Part shown: positions 45,024-55,317 of the stretch, one piece after another
How positions within the stretch are numbered: position 1 is the first letter of the stretch
Layout of the letters: every line of letters begins with the position of its first letter
Source of the DNA: an uncultured Prochlorococcus sp.
GTDB lineage: Bacteria > Cyanobacteriota > Cyanobacteriia > PCC-6307 > Cyanobiaceae
Length of the DNA stretch: 63,530 nt
Assembly (NCBI GenBank): GCA_902538515.1
Contig: CACBFH010000005.1
Location: 1-63,530, forward strand
Direction of reading: 5' to 3'
Program-made: the position numbers and the translations under genes
Notes under the pieces: model-generated
What the model saw: the letters and a program-made list of their open reading frames with translations, nothing else
Databases searched by the model: none
Told to the model about the DNA's origin: nothing

Positions 45024-46397
45024 CTAATTTATAAATTCAATAATTTTTTCAAGCTGCCAATATCTACTCCCTTTTATAAGGATAGAATCACCTCTTTTTG
45101 TGGATTTGTTTATCTCTTTAGGCACATCTTTAATATTATTTAAAATTAAAAATTTCTTTTTATCTTTTAGATAATTTAGGTAAATTTTTTCATTTTCTTT
45201 ATCGCAAATAAATAAGCATTTTTCTATATCTGAATTATTTATTATGTTGAATATTTCTTTATGATACTTTTCAGAATCTCCTCCCAATTCTTGCATACTT
45301 CCAAATATGAAAAATTGATTTCTCGGTTTCTCAAGAAGGTTTTTAATACATGCTTTTACTGATTCTGGCGAGGCATTATATGATTCATCATATATTGTTG
45401 TTTTAACTGATTTAAGAATTTTATTCCTCCCACCTGAGCTTGTAAAATCAAATTTATTAAAACTTGCAAAATCAATCCCAAGCTCTTTAGCAACTGAATA
45501 AGCAAATAAGAAATTCAAGGCATTGTGAAATCCCTCAAATGAAATTTCAAAAGTATTTTCTTCAATTAGTATTGTTTTTTTAGAAGGATTATAAAATCCT
45601 CGCAAATTATCATCTTTTTTAAAACTCTCATTTTGATAATCTATTTTTAATAGTTCTACTTTAATTATTCTACCCTTCCAGAATTCTTTTAAAGTTTTCT
45701 CTAGTAATGAATCATTTGCTGGAATTATTACAACTCCTTTAGGATTTAAGAACTTACTAATTTCACATTTTGCATAAGTAATATTTTTTTTCGAGCCTAA
45801 CAATCCAATATGAGCTGCACCAATGTTAGTAATAACTGCAATATCAGGTTCACTATATTTAGATAGATTCTCGATCTGTCCAAGACCTCTCATTCCCATC
45901 TCAAGAACTATGACTTTATCTTCTACATCTGCAGCAGAAATAGTAAGACCAACTCCAATTTCATTATTGAAATTTGCAGGAGATAGTTTTATTCTTCCAA
46001 GTTTCTTTAAAACTTCGCCCATCATTTCTTTTGTTGTTGTTTTACCGACCGAACCAGTTATTGCAACTGTAGGGATATCTAATTTTTTTCTTTTAAGTAA
46101 TGTTAATTTTTGAAATGCTTCTAATGTGTCATTTACAACCCAACAAGGGTAATCAATAGGAAGTGATTTTTGCATCCCTTTTTTGATTACTACCGATTTA
46201 ACTCCTTTATTTAAAACCTCTTGAAGAAAACTATGTCCGTCAAAATTTTTACCCTTAATAGCTATAAAAAGTTCATTTTTTAATATAGTTCTACTATCAA
46301 TACTTATATTTTTAAAATTTAAAAAATCTCTTTTCACCTCATTCAGATTTTTAATATCCCCCAAAACATGGTTTAATTCTGATAAAGAGAATTCCAT
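45024..46397 (-). CDS. murF: UDP-MurNAc-tripeptide--D-alanyl-D-alanine ligase
   Basis: Adds D-Ala-D-Ala to the cytoplasmic wall precursor. The 457-residue Mur ligase has an N-terminal UDP-binding domain (SIDSRTI near 32-38), the ATP loop GSVGKTTTK (115-123), a central segment with NNEIGVGLT, and a C-terminal domain with IYDESYNASPES (near residue 333), where MurF keeps DxYNANP-like sequence. It is 7 bp downstream of glgA on the same strand and probably cotranscribed. Confidence 0.94.
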   Translation of the reverse strand: MEFSLSELNHVLGDIKNLNEVKRDFLNFKNISIDSRTILKNELFIAIKGKNFDGHSFLQEVLNKGVKSVVIKKGMQKSLPIDYPCWVVNDTLEAFQKLTLLKRKKLDIPTVAITGSVGKTTTKEMMGEVLKKLGRIKLSPANFNNEIGVGLTISAADVEDKVIVLEMGMRGLGQIENLSKYSEPDIAVITNIGAAHIGLLGSKKNITYAKCEISKFLNPKGVVIIPANDSLLEKTLKEFWKGRIIKVELLKIDYQNESFKKDDNLRGFYNPSKKTILIEENTFEISFEGFHNALNFLFAYSVAKELGIDFASFNKFDFTSSGGRNKILKSVKTTIYDESYNASPESVKACIKNLLEKPRNQFFIFGSMQELGGDSEKYHKEIFNIINNSDIEKCLFICDKENEKIYLNYLKDKKKFLILNNIKDVPKEINKSTKRGDSILIKGSRYWQLEKIIEFIN

Positions 46398-46404
46398 TAA
46401 AATA

Positions 46405-47862
46405 TCAAGTCATGCTTTTTTTTAAGGATGGATCAGCAGATTGTCCGTATGAGAACTTTTCAACTTCAGCAAAATCTGGTGATGGTTCCTTTATTCCACA
46501 AACATCTTTGTACATAATTTCGTATTCGAGAGCTGATCTTTGCCAACTGAACTCTTGGCTCATGGCTCTTTTTTGTAACAATACCCAACTATCTTTATGT
46601 CTGAATGCTTCCCAGGACCTCACCAAAGAAGTATAGAAATCTATAGGTTCAAAGCGATCAAAACAAAAACCTGTTCCTCTATTATTTTCAGGGTCATAAG
46701 GTAAAACTGTGTCAACCAAACCTCCAACTCGTCTTACTATTGGAATAGAGCCATACCTCATGGCGAGTAGTTGACTAATCCCACAAGGTTCGAATCTACT
46801 TGGCATTAAGAACGCATCAGAACCAGCATATATAAGCCTTGATAAAGAATCATCATAGGTAAGGAATACTGAAAATCTTCCCGGGTAATCTAATGCCAGT
46901 TGCCACAATCCTGACTCTAAAAATCTGTCTCCAGTCCCTAAAACAGCTATTTGCGAATCTGTATATGCTAGAAGTCTTCTTGAAACTTGTAAAAGTAAAT
47001 CAACTCCTTTCTGATCAACTAACCTACTGACCATACCCAAAAGATATTTTTTAGGATTAACTTCGAGACCCATTTCTTTCTGAAGAATTTTTTTATTTTC
47101 TAGCCTATTTTCTAAATTCTTAATACTAAATTTTGCAGGTAAAACTGGATCTTTGGCTGGATTCCATTCATCAAGATCTATGCCATTAAGAATTCCCCTT
47201 AACTTACCTGAAATGTAATTAAGTAATCCTTCAAGGCTTTCCCCGTATTCATGGGTTTTAATTTCATCTGCATAAGTAGGAGAAACAGCATTGACTCTAT
47301 CTGCGTACAACATTGCCGCAGCCATTGTGTGGTCTCCATGCATATACCAGGGACACCAAGTCATTTTTTCTAGTTTCCATCTCCAAGGGCCTTGGTATTT
47401 TAAATTATGAATTGTGAATACGGTACTAATTTCGGGGTCCTGATGCATCCAGACAGGAATCATTCCTGTGTGCCAATCATGGCAATGGAGAACTTGAGGT
47501 TTCCAACAATTCCAGGCAAATTCTGCAGTGGCACTAGCAAAAAATGTAAAGCGCCAATCTTCATTTTCGCCTCCGTATATTTGGTCAGAGTCAAATGTTG
47601 GATGACCCACTAGGTAAATAATATAATTATGAATAGGATGTTTTGCTTCATATACGGCGAAATCATTGCCCATCGTATTTGCTCTAAAGACTGGCTCATT
47701 CGATACCTTTAAAAGACTCCACAATTTTCCATATCCTGGAATTATTACCCTTACATCATGACCAAGTTTTATCAAAGATGGAGGTAACGAACCAACCACA
47801 TCTCCCATACCTCCAACTTTGATCATTGGAGCACATTCAGCAGCGGCAAGAAGAATTCTCAT
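46405..47862 (-). CDS. glgA: Glycogen synthase (ADP-glucose type)
   Basis: A GT5 glycosyltransferase that extends glycogen from ADP-glucose, the storage carbon used at night. The 485-residue protein has the donor loop KVGGMGDV (Lys15) and [18 protein letters not shown]. The C-terminal acid pair sits in [20 protein letters not shown]. Length is normal. The glycogen branch is joined elsewhere in the window by glk. It lies 35 bp after menB on the same strand. Confidence 0.95.
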   Translation of the reverse strand: MRILLAAAECAPMIKVGGMGDVVGSLPPSLIKLGHDVRVIIPGYGKLWSLLKVSNEPVFRANTMGNDFAVYEAKHPIHNYIIYLVGHPTFDSDQIYGGENEDWRFTFFASATAEFAWNCWKPQVLHCHDWHTGMIPVWMHQDPEISTVFTIHNLKYQGPWRWKLEKMTWCPWYMHGDHTMAAAMLYADRVNAVSPTYADEIKTHEYGESLEGLLNYISGKLRGILNGIDLDEWNPAKDPVLPAKFSIKNLENRLENKKILQKEMGLEVNPKKYLLGMVSRLVDQKGVDLLLQVSRRLLAYTDSQIAVLGTGDRFLESGLWQLALDYPGRFSVFLTYDDSLSRLIYAGSDAFLMPSRFEPCGISQLLAMRYGSIPIVRRVGGLVDTVLPYDPENNRGTGFCFDRFEPIDFYTSLVRSWEAFRHKDSWVLLQKRAMSQEFSWQRSALEYEIMYKDVCGIKEPSPDFAEVEKFSYGQSADPSLKKSMT

Positions 47863-47897
47863 TGAAAATTATTTAAAAAGTTCTTTTGAAAAATAAA

Positions 47898-48755
47898 CTA
47901 GGGTGTCCACTTATAGTCAGAAAAGTCTGGTGGACGCTTTTCAAGAAAGGCATCTCTACCTTCTTGAGCTTCTTCAGTCGCATAGAATAATTGAGTTGTG
48001 TATCCAGATAATTCTTGAATACCCGCAATCCCATCATTCTCGGCATTGAATGAAGCTTTAAGAATACGAATAGCAGTTGGACTATTTCGTAAAATCTCTC
48101 TTGCCCAGATTACACCCTCAGCTTCTAATTCTTCAATCTTTGTAATTGCATTTATCAAGCCCATCTTAAGAGCTTCTTTGGAATTATATTTTCTACATAA
48201 AAACCAAATTTCTTTTGCTTTTCTTTGACCAACAAGTCTTGCCAAGTAACTAGATCCAAAACCCGCATCAAAACTACCCACTCTTGGACCAGTTTGACCA
48301 AATATTGCATTTTCAGAGGCGATACTGAGATCACAAATTAAATGAAGTACCTGACCCCCTCCAATTGCAAAACCAGGAACTAAGGCAATAACCACTTTAG
48401 GCAAACTTCTTATTAATCTTTGAAGTTCAAGTACATTTAATCTCTGCTTCCCTTCATCATTTTTATATCCATTTTCACCTCTTACACTCTGATCACCTCC
48501 AGAGCAAAAAGAATAAATACCTTTCTTGTCAGGGCCCGCCCCTGTAAAAAGAACTACGCCAATAGTTTCATCATTTTTTACGATATTAAATGCGTTAATG
48601 AGTTCATCTACAGTTTGTGGCCTAAATGCATTTCTTTTTTCAGGTCGATTAATGGCAATTCTCGCAATTCCCACATCTGATTTGTGAAACAATATATCTT
48701 CATAAGATTTGCATTCTGACCAATTTAAAGTTGTTTTTCCGGGTAATACTTGCAT
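47898..48755 (-). CDS. menB: 1,4-dihydroxy-2-naphthoyl-CoA synthase
   Basis: A crotonase-fold enzyme that closes the naphthoquinone ring in phylloquinone (vitamin K1) synthesis for photosystem I. Seen are SFCSGGDQS (oxyanion loop), [18 protein letters not shown] and EIWFLCRKY. By my recollection of MenB work, the Gln/Gly pair in FGQTG and the Trp in IWFLC mark the bicarbonate-dependent type. Length 285 is normal. It follows menD by 35 bp, so both phylloquinone steps are in one run. Confidence 0.95.
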   Translation of the reverse strand: MQVLPGKTTLNWSECKSYEDILFHKSDVGIARIAINRPEKRNAFRPQTVDELINAFNIVKNDETIGVVLFTGAGPDKKGIYSFCSGGDQSVRGENGYKNDEGKQRLNVLELQRLIRSLPKVVIALVPGFAIGGGQVLHLICDLSIASENAIFGQTGPRVGSFDAGFGSSYLARLVGQRKAKEIWFLCRKYNSKEALKMGLINAITKIEELEAEGVIWAREILRNSPTAIRILKASFNAENDGIAGIQELSGYTTQLFYATEEAQEGRDAFLEKRPPDFSDYKWTP

Positions 48756-48790
48756 GAAACCTAATTATTCAAAAAAAGAAAATGATAAAT

Positions 48791-50554
48791 TTAACTGCCA
48801 ATTATTTTTTCTAGCAGAATATTTTTTTCACAAATTTCATTTTCTGGATCAATATCAACTTTAATTATTACAGATTTCTTGGTAGAAATGCTCCAATCGA
48901 ATGCCTCTCGTAATTTTTTAAAATTTGCCACACTCTTAAAGTTTACTTGATAGCCCTCTGCGAGTTTTGACCAGTTAATTTCTTTTGGCATAAGAAAAAG
49001 TTTTTTTAATTCATCTTCTTTTAAATTTTCTCTATAAATACGATTAAATATATTTCCGCCATTATTGTTTATCAAAAGAATTGTTAAATTCATGTCGATT
49101 GAATTTTCAATCAGCCAACCGTTTATATCATGAATAAAAGCTAAATCTCCAGTCACAAGAAGTAGAGGATTTTTAATTCTAGAAATACCTAATGCAAGAG
49201 ATAAAGTACCGTCTATGCCGGAAGCTCCTCTAAAGCTGAAACAGTTTCTTGTTAAAGTACCATTCTCAGAAAATGTAAGCCAATCTCTAATCGGGCTACT
49301 CGCGGAGAGCATTATAGGATTTTCAGCTGGCCAAAGTTTTGGAACAAGATTTGCAAGCATATACTCAGTAATTTGATTATCTTGAATAATTTTCTCTTTT
49401 AAAATTTCTTTAATTTGCTCGCCTTCCTCTATTAAATCTAAGGCCATCGGAGTAAGAGACTTTTTGTTTTTTTCGTTAATTGATAATTCTTCTAACAATA
49501 AAGTAGTAAAATTTGAAAGCCCAAAATTGTATTCAAATGATTTTTTTATAGGGTCCAATTGTCTGAAGTTTTTTTCTTTTATCAGAATTTGTATCCCTTC
49601 GAAAGTTGTTAAAAAATTCTCCAAATCAATTGAGGATGACATAGGGCCAAGCCTCAAAAGTTGATGACATTTTATTGAATTTTTATTTTTTCTTAAGACT
49701 AATTCCCAATTAACAACTAGACCTCTCAAATCAGAACAAACGCCGGAAACAGGATCAGCAAATACTGGCCAACCAGTAATTCCTTGTAATTGCCCTAAAG
49801 ATTTATTGAAAGAAGTTAAATCATTTATTGAACCTTGATAGGGACCTACCAAAATAATACCGGATTCATCTAAATTTAAACTTTTCGAAATTTCTAAGAA
49901 TTTGTTTTTATCAGATTTTATTTCTACCTCCTGAAAAATGTATTTTTTCTTTAAATAAACTCTTTCAAAAACCTCTAAAACACTTTTTTTATTCAAAATT
50001 GAAATACCTAAAGGCTTATCAATAGGAATATTTAAATGGATAGGGCCAGGGAAGCTTGATATTTGTTTCTCAGTAATTCGAACTAAATTCAAGATTTCAT
50101 TTTCTTGTGTTTCATGAAGTCCATTTAGATTTGTACTTAAAACTCTTCTGCAGACTGAACTCAAAAAATCTTCTTGATTTACTGTTTGATTAGCGCCACA
50201 ATCTTTTAATCTTAAGGGTCTGTCAGCAGTAAGAAATATAATACTTTTACAAGATCGGTCTGCCTCAACTGCTGCTGGCAATAAGTTACTTACGGCAGTC
50301 CCAGAAGTTGTAATTACTAAAGAAAGATTACCTGATGCAGCAGAAATTCCAAGAGAGTGGAATCCCGCAGATCTCTCATCTATTGAATTAAAAATATTTA
50401 CCAGTCCTAATTTATTTAATTCTCCAGCAGCTATTGCTAAAGGTGCTGATCTACTACCAGGACATAGTATTAAATTTTGAACTCCTATTTTTATAAGAAG
50501 ATTCAAAAGTTGTAAACTTCTAAGAAAATTTTTGCATTCAATAGATGATGTCAT
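48791..50554 (-). CDS. menD: SEPHCHC synthase (MenD), thiamine-diphosphate enzyme
   Basis: Joins 2-oxoglutarate-derived succinic semialdehyde to isochorismate in phylloquinone synthesis. The 587-residue protein has the ThDP-enzyme layout: an N-terminal PYR domain with [12 protein letters not shown] near 32-43 and [13 protein letters not shown] near 82-94, a central domain, and a C-terminal PP domain with [11 protein letters not shown], then NNNGGNIF (Mg/ThDP site) near 495. It heads the minus-strand menD-menB-glgA-murF run and is divergent from lepB. Confidence 0.95.
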   Translation of the reverse strand: MTSSIECKNFLRSLQLLNLLIKIGVQNLILCPGSRSAPLAIAAGELNKLGLVNIFNSIDERSAGFHSLGISAASGNLSLVITTSGTAVSNLLPAAVEADRSCKSIIFLTADRPLRLKDCGANQTVNQEDFLSSVCRRVLSTNLNGLHETQENEILNLVRITEKQISSFPGPIHLNIPIDKPLGISILNKKSVLEVFERVYLKKKYIFQEVEIKSDKNKFLEISKSLNLDESGIILVGPYQGSINDLTSFNKSLGQLQGITGWPVFADPVSGVCSDLRGLVVNWELVLRKNKNSIKCHQLLRLGPMSSSIDLENFLTTFEGIQILIKEKNFRQLDPIKKSFEYNFGLSNFTTLLLEELSINEKNKKSLTPMALDLIEEGEQIKEILKEKIIQDNQITEYMLANLVPKLWPAENPIMLSASSPIRDWLTFSENGTLTRNCFSFRGASGIDGTLSLALGISRIKNPLLLVTGDLAFIHDINGWLIENSIDMNLTILLINNNGGNIFNRIYRENLKEDELKKLFLMPKEINWSKLAEGYQVNFKSVANFKKLREAFDWSISTKKSVIIKVDIDPENEICEKNILLEKIIGS

Positions 50555-50604
50555 AATTTATATAAATGCTTTGGGATTTTCCTTATAATCAAATTAAATA
50601 ACAC

Positions 50605-51189
50605 ATGTCTACAACACAAGAAAAAAGAAATTCAATACTAAAGGATTTAAAAAATCTTTTAATATGGATATCTATTGCTTTAATTATACGATGGCAGGTT
50701 ATCGAGCCAAGATGGATCCCATCCGGTTCAATGCTTCCAACTCTTCAGATACAAGATAAAATTCTTGTTGAGAAAGTAACACCCAAAATCACATCCAAAT
50801 CAAATATTTCAAAATTAAAAAATAAAATAGTTGTTTTTAACGTTCCTGAACAATTAATTAATGCTGGTTATGAAGCAGATACTGCACTAATAAAAAGAGT
50901 AATTGGAATACCTGGAGACAAGGTAGAAGTAAGAGACGGTAACCTTTACTTAAATGATATCGCTCAAAAAAATAACGTTTTTGACAAAAATATTAATTAC
51001 TCTATAGGGCCTTTTATTGTCCCAGAAGAGTCATTATGGGTGATGGGAGATAATAGAAATAACAGTATGGACTCTCATATTTGGGGATTTTTACCGTATG
51101 AAAAGATTATTGGTAAGGCTATTTTTAGATATTGGCCGTTTAATAAAATTGGACCTATTCGGTTCCCTGCCCTTAATAATTTAGATTAA
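50605..51189 (+). CDS. lepB: Signal peptidase I
   Basis: Cuts signal peptides of exported and lumenal proteins at the outer face of the membrane. The 194-residue protein has one anchor helix (about 14-30) and the Ser/Lys dyad: Ser42 in PSGSMLPTL and Lys97 in ALIKRVIGIPGD. WVMGDNRNNSMDSH is the C-terminal box. The short single-anchor form is usual in cyanobacteria. Divergent from menD by 50 bp. Confidence 0.95.
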   Translation: MSTTQEKRNSILKDLKNLLIWISIALIIRWQVIEPRWIPSGSMLPTLQIQDKILVEKVTPKITSKSNISKLKNKIVVFNVPEQLINAGYEADTALIKRVIGIPGDKVEVRDGNLYLNDIAQKNNVFDKNINYSIGPFIVPEESLWVMGDNRNNSMDSHIWGFLPYEKIIGKAIFRYWPFNKIGPIRFPALNNLD

Positions 51190-51234
51190 TGGGTACGTGA
51201 TGCTGTAGGGTTTTTATATCTTGAAGTTGTAGAA

Positions 51235-51570
51235 ATGTTTAATCCAGAATTTCTTGCTACTGAAAATAATGATCCAAATGATGAGAATGACTTGATCCAA
51301 TATTTACAAAAACAATCTCCCGAAGTTTTGCAAAGAGTAGCAAAATCAGCTAGTGAAGATATTCAAGAAATTATTAGACATAATGTTCAAGGTCTTCTTG
51401 GAATGCTTCCTTCAGATCAATTTGATGTAAAAATAACATCTTCAAAAGAAAACATTGCTAATTTATTATCTTCTGCAATGATGACGGGATATTTCTTAAG
51501 ACAAATGGAGCAAAGAAAAGAGCTGGAACAAACTCTTAAAAATGATGAAAACATGTCTATTGAAGAATAA
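51235..51570 (+). CDS. DUF760-family protein
   Basis: A 111-residue acidic soluble protein. LIQYLQKQSPEVLQRVAKS (21-39) and VQGLLGMLPSDQFDVKIT (51-68), followed by an ANLLSSAMMTGYFLR helix, match DUF760, conserved in cyanobacteria and plastids. Function unknown to me. It follows lepB by 45 bp, with its own ATG. Confidence 0.82.
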   Translation: MFNPEFLATENNDPNDENDLIQYLQKQSPEVLQRVAKSASEDIQEIIRHNVQGLLGMLPSDQFDVKITSSKENIANLLSSAMMTGYFLRQMEQRKELEQTLKNDENMSIEE

Positions 51571-51575
51571 TAATT

Positions 51576-52748
51576 TTAAAGATTTACTTCTTCAGGAATT
51601 ATTCCTAGTTCAAACAACTTTTTATATAAACCGATCAAAAATTTATTATCCTCCGGTAGTTTGTCCCAATTTTGGGAATTAACTTCATTAATTAATTTTT
51701 GACAATCTTCTTTTGTAAATTTTATAGGTGCTGTAAAATGAGCTGGAATTAAATATTCAATATCTTCAAAAGACTTGATATTTTCTAGCCATTTAAGTAA
51801 AACTTCTTTTGAACGGGGAAAAATTAGTTTTTGTAAAACTGGTGCCACTTGAATCTTAGGATTATCTTCACCCATTATTTCAACAAGAGAGGATTCCCAA
51901 TCTTCGTCCCATAAAAAGGGATAAATACCAAAATGAGATCTCCAATTTCTAAGATCTTTTTTGAACGAATATTTAAATATTTCTTTTAAAGGCGGAATAT
52001 TTAATTTACCTGGTTTCAAAAAAGATGAAAATAAGACTAACCTTTTCCAGCCTTTTTTTCTTTGCTCAATGGAGTCAATCAAAGGTTCATCTCCTCTCTC
52101 TCTTGAATGAAAAAGAAGCGGAGTTGGATCAAAATTAAATATTTCAGGTGGAGTGGAGTCAATTCCAACTATTGCGTCCGTTACATGAAGAGTTTTCGTA
52201 GAATAATGAAAACAGCTTATCTCTTGATATCTTCCAAGTCCTAAATTCAGTGGGCCTAATGAAGACCATTTAAAGGAATTCGCATATGGAGTACCTTCCT
52301 CAAAAAGTATTCTTGATCTTTTTGATGGGATTCCTAAAAAATCTAGTGGAAGATTGACGGGGAAACTCCATTGTCCAGGACAAAGCCAAATTTCTGCATC
52401 TTTGAAAATTCTTGAAAGAGCTGGCAGTCCGATTTTATGTTCTAGTCCGGAGGCACTTGGGAGAATTATTGTTTTCACTTTGCCGTGAATCGTAATTAAT
52501 TTTTCTAACTTATTTATTAATTCTTTTGTAGGAGGCAGTGGGTTTATTAACATCAACCCATTATCAACCTTTATTACCGTCATTCTTATTGGAACCGCAA
52601 CATAATAAAGTCCCTGTATTTGTTCAAAGGACCATATTTGATCAGGAATTAACTCTCTTAAGATTGTTTTCTTTTTCCCATAAGGATATAGAGGAAATAA
52701 TGGCCACCAATACCACTTTTTATTTAAAGTTTCTTCCACCACTATCAT
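51576..52748 (-). CDS. DUF4336-family protein (metallo-beta-lactamase-like)
   Basis: A 390-residue protein matching the cyanobacterial and plastid DUF4336 family. It opens with EETLNKKWYWWPLFPLYPYG, then LINPLPPTKELINKL, SGLEHKIGLPALSRIF (about 100-115), an Asp in HVTDAIVGI and PAHFTAP near the end. The spacing of these His/Asp residues resembles a modified metallo-beta-lactamase fold. Its ATG overlaps the stop of the ABC permease gene by 4 bp, suggesting coupling to metal import. Enzymatic role unknown. Confidence 0.75.
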   Translation of the reverse strand: MIVVEETLNKKWYWWPLFPLYPYGKKKTILRELIPDQIWSFEQIQGLYYVAVPIRMTVIKVDNGLMLINPLPPTKELINKLEKLITIHGKVKTIILPSASGLEHKIGLPALSRIFKDAEIWLCPGQWSFPVNLPLDFLGIPSKRSRILFEEGTPYANSFKWSSLGPLNLGLGRYQEISCFHYSTKTLHVTDAIVGIDSTPPEIFNFDPTPLLFHSRERGDEPLIDSIEQRKKGWKRLVLFSSFLKPGKLNIPPLKEIFKYSFKKDLRNWRSHFGIYPFLWDEDWESSLVEIMGEDNPKIQVAPVLQKLIFPRSKEVLLKWLENIKSFEDIEYLIPAHFTAPIKFTKEDCQKLINEVNSQNWDKLPEDNKFLIGLYKKLFELGIIPEEVNL

Positions 52749-53617
52749 TTATAACTAGAAAAAAATTTCTTTAACTTAAATAATCCGTATCTTGGAGCGA
52801 ATAAAAAAGCGAATAAAAATATAAAAGTTTGTGCTAAGACAATTGATCCACCTGTTTCAAGATCAAACCAAAAACTAATGTAGATTCCTATAAGGCTTGA
52901 GATAATTGCACTTAATACTGAAATTATTGTCATATTATCAAACTTATCAGTAAGTAGATATGCTGTAGCCCCAGGTGTAATCAACATCGCAACTACCAAA
53001 ATAATTCCCACAGACTGCAAACCTACAACTGCTGCTAAAGATAAGCATGTGAGGAGTAAATAGTGAAGAAAAAATACGTTAATTCCAACTGTTTTTGCAT
53101 GCCTAGGATCAAAACAATAAAGCATTAAATCTTTCCTAAAGATTGATAAAAGGATTACTACTAATAAAGAAATGAATATGGTTTGTTTTACATCTGAAAG
53201 TGATATTCCTAATGGACTGCCAAAAAGGATAGAGTGCAGATCAATATTACTTTTAATCTTAGAAACCAATACAATTCCAAGAGCGAAAAATCCAGTAAAT
53301 ACTAACCCAATAACAGTATCTTCCTTAACCCTAGATTTCTGCTTAATAAACCCTATCAATGCAACAGAACCAACTCCGAAAATAAATGCCCCTAATGAGA
53401 AAGGAAGACCTAATGCATAAGCAACCACAACACCAGGCATTACTGAATGTGACACTGCATCTCCCATTAAAGCCCATCCTTTAAGAGTTAAATAACTAGA
53501 TAGGAAACCACAAACAGCTGCCACTAATGAACTCATAAGAAGTGCTTTTCTCATAAAGTCATGAGTTAAAGGATCTGTTATGAGTGAATCTAAAGTTAAA
53601 AAAGAACAGAGCTCCAT
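52745..53617 (-). CDS. ABC-3 type permease of a Mn/Zn importer
   Basis: A 290-residue inner-membrane subunit with about eight helices. SLVAAVCGFLSSYLTLKGW and GDAVSHSVMPGVVVAYALG (about 52-70) are the ABC-3 family coupling region found in MntB, ZnuB and PsaC. It lies in a four-gene transport run: solute-binding protein, ATPase, this permease, then DUF4336. The binding-protein ligands point to manganese, important for the water-splitting cluster. Start ATG. Confidence 0.9.
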   Translation of the reverse strand: MELCSFLTLDSLITDPLTHDFMRKALLMSSLVAAVCGFLSSYLTLKGWALMGDAVSHSVMPGVVVAYALGLPFSLGAFIFGVGSVALIGFIKQKSRVKEDTVIGLVFTGFFALGIVLVSKIKSNIDLHSILFGSPLGISLSDVKQTIFISLLVVILLSIFRKDLMLYCFDPRHAKTVGINVFFLHYLLLTCLSLAAVVGLQSVGIILVVAMLITPGATAYLLTDKFDNMTIISVLSAIISSLIGIYISFWFDLETGGSIVLAQTFIFLFAFLFAPRYGLFKLKKFFSSYK

Positions 53618-53629
53618 ATAATTTAAAAT

Positions 53630-54394
53630 TTAGGATTCGGGTCCAAACAAGAAATCAGGTGAGATTCCTCCAAAAGTAGTTGTAATATTTTCAGGGGTAA
53701 ACACTTCAGAGGTCTCGCCATAAGCTACAACAGTTTTATTTATTAAAAGAACCAAATCACAAAATTCCCGGACATGAATCATATCGTGCGTTGATAATAA
53801 TATAGTTTTCCCCTCATTTTTAAATTGAATAAATAATTCCGAGATAAGTTTCTCAGTTCTTATATCAACACCTGAAAAAGGCTCATCAAGAAGTAATATC
53901 GATGCCCTTTGCGCAATTGCTCTAGCTAAAAAAGTTCGTTTTCTCTGACCTCCAGATAAATGTCCAATGGGTGTAGATAAATGATCAGTAAGATCAACTC
54001 TCTCAATAGCATCTTTAACCGCCTGAACATCAGACTCTCTGGGACACCTAAAAATATTCATCGAACCATATCTTCCCATCATCACTACATCCCAAACATT
54101 TATTGGAAATTGACTATCAATTCCCTCACTCTGAGGAACATAAGCAATTGTCTGATCTTTTTGAGCAGATCTTACAGACTCTCCATTAATTCTAATTTTT
54201 CCCTTTGAAATATTTACAAAGCCAGTTAAAGCATTAAAAAAAGTTGTTTTACCAGCCCCGTTCATCCCTACTAACCCACAAATCTGGCCAGGTTTCAATC
54301 TTAAATTGGCATCATACAAAGCCACCTTACCGTTGTAATCTACGCAAATATTCTCTGCATCAATCCTAAAGTTTTGATAATTAATTGATTCCAT
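53630..54394 (-). CDS. ATPase subunit of the Mn/Zn ABC importer
   Basis: A 254-residue ABC ATPase with Walker A GMNGAGKTT (43-51), Q-loop VPQSEG, signature HLSGGQRKRTF, Walker B ILLLDEPFSG and the switch His in LLSTHDM. All are intact, so it should hydrolyse ATP. It sits 12 bp upstream of the permease and 3 bp downstream of the binding-protein gene on the minus strand. Confidence 0.93.
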   Translation of the reverse strand: MESINYQNFRIDAENICVDYNGKVALYDANLRLKPGQICGLVGMNGAGKTTFFNALTGFVNISKGKIRINGESVRSAQKDQTIAYVPQSEGIDSQFPINVWDVVMMGRYGSMNIFRCPRESDVQAVKDAIERVDLTDHLSTPIGHLSGGQRKRTFLARAIAQRASILLLDEPFSGVDIRTEKLISELFIQFKNEGKTILLSTHDMIHVREFCDLVLLINKTVVAYGETSEVFTPENITTTFGGISPDFLFGPES

Positions 54395-54397
54395 AAT

Positions 54398-55297
54398 TCA
54401 AAAAAGCCCTTTTTTAATTAAATCCAAATTATGCTCAAGCATCTTTATATAGGAACTAGCAGGCCCACTATCATCAGATAGTGAATCAACAAAAAGATTT
54501 CCTCCAAACTTAGCTCCAGTTTCGTTTGCAACAACCATTTGAGATTCGTTACTTACAGTACTTTCGCAAAATATAGATGGGACATTTTTTTCTTTAACTA
54601 GTGAGATTGTTCTTGTCATTCTTTTGGGCGTAATTTGACTCTCAGCATTAACTGGCCATAAATAAACTTCCTCTAATCCATAATCATTTGTTAAATATGA
54701 AAAAGCACCTTCACAACTTACTAGATACCTACTGTCTTTATTTAAGTTATTAATAAAAAGTGAGAATTCTTTATCTATTTTATAGAGTTTATCTTTATAA
54801 ATTTTTCCATTTTCTTCGAATAATGTCCTTTTGGATGGCCTCAATTCTGATAAAGAATTAACCAAAATATCTACGTATAGGATCCCCCTTTTTGGAGAAA
54901 TCCAGGCATGAGGATTAGGTTTCCCTTTATAAAAATCTTCACTGATAAAAATAGGATCTAAATCTTTCGCGACAGTTATTCTTTTAACTTTTAAATTAGA
55001 AACAAATTTTTCAGCCCATAATTCAAATCCAAATCCATTATCAATAAAAACAAAAGCACTAGATGCATTTACCAAATCGCTCGGAGTTGGTTGGTAGCCA
55101 TGAACTTCAACTCCAGGTTTCGTTATTGATCTAACGATAAAATCATCTTTAGCAATATTACTTATTATGTCAGCCAAAACAGTGAAACTTGCCAATATTA
55201 CTTCTTTACTTTCATTTTTATTTGATATTCTCTTGCAAGAGCCTGAAGAAAGAGAAAGCAGAAGTAACAAACTAAAAAAAAGAATTTTTTTTCTCAT
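54398..55297 (-). CDS. Cluster A-I metal-binding lipoprotein (probably Mn)
   Basis: A 299-residue periplasmic solute-binding lipoprotein: lipobox LSSGSC with Cys21, then the cluster A-I fold. Likely metal ligands are His66 (EVHGYQP), His130 (NPHAWIS), Glu196 (CEGAFSY) and Asp271 (VDSLSDD). In this family Glu as third ligand goes with Mn (PsaA, MntC) and His goes with Zn (ZnuA). The His-rich loop of ZnuA is absent, further favouring Mn. First gene of the transporter after the DUF697 gene, 20 bp downstream of it. Confidence 0.88.
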   Translation of the reverse strand: MRKKILFFSLLLLLSLSSGSCKRISNKNESKEVILASFTVLADIISNIAKDDFIVRSITKPGVEVHGYQPTPSDLVNASSAFVFIDNGFGFELWAEKFVSNLKVKRITVAKDLDPIFISEDFYKGKPNPHAWISPKRGILYVDILVNSLSELRPSKRTLFEENGKIYKDKLYKIDKEFSLFINNLNKDSRYLVSCEGAFSYLTNDYGLEEVYLWPVNAESQITPKRMTRTISLVKEKNVPSIFCESTVSNESQMVVANETGAKFGGNLFVDSLSDDSGPASSYIKMLEHNLDLIKKGLF

Positions 55298-55317
55298 ATT
55301 TAACTTTCATAATTTGA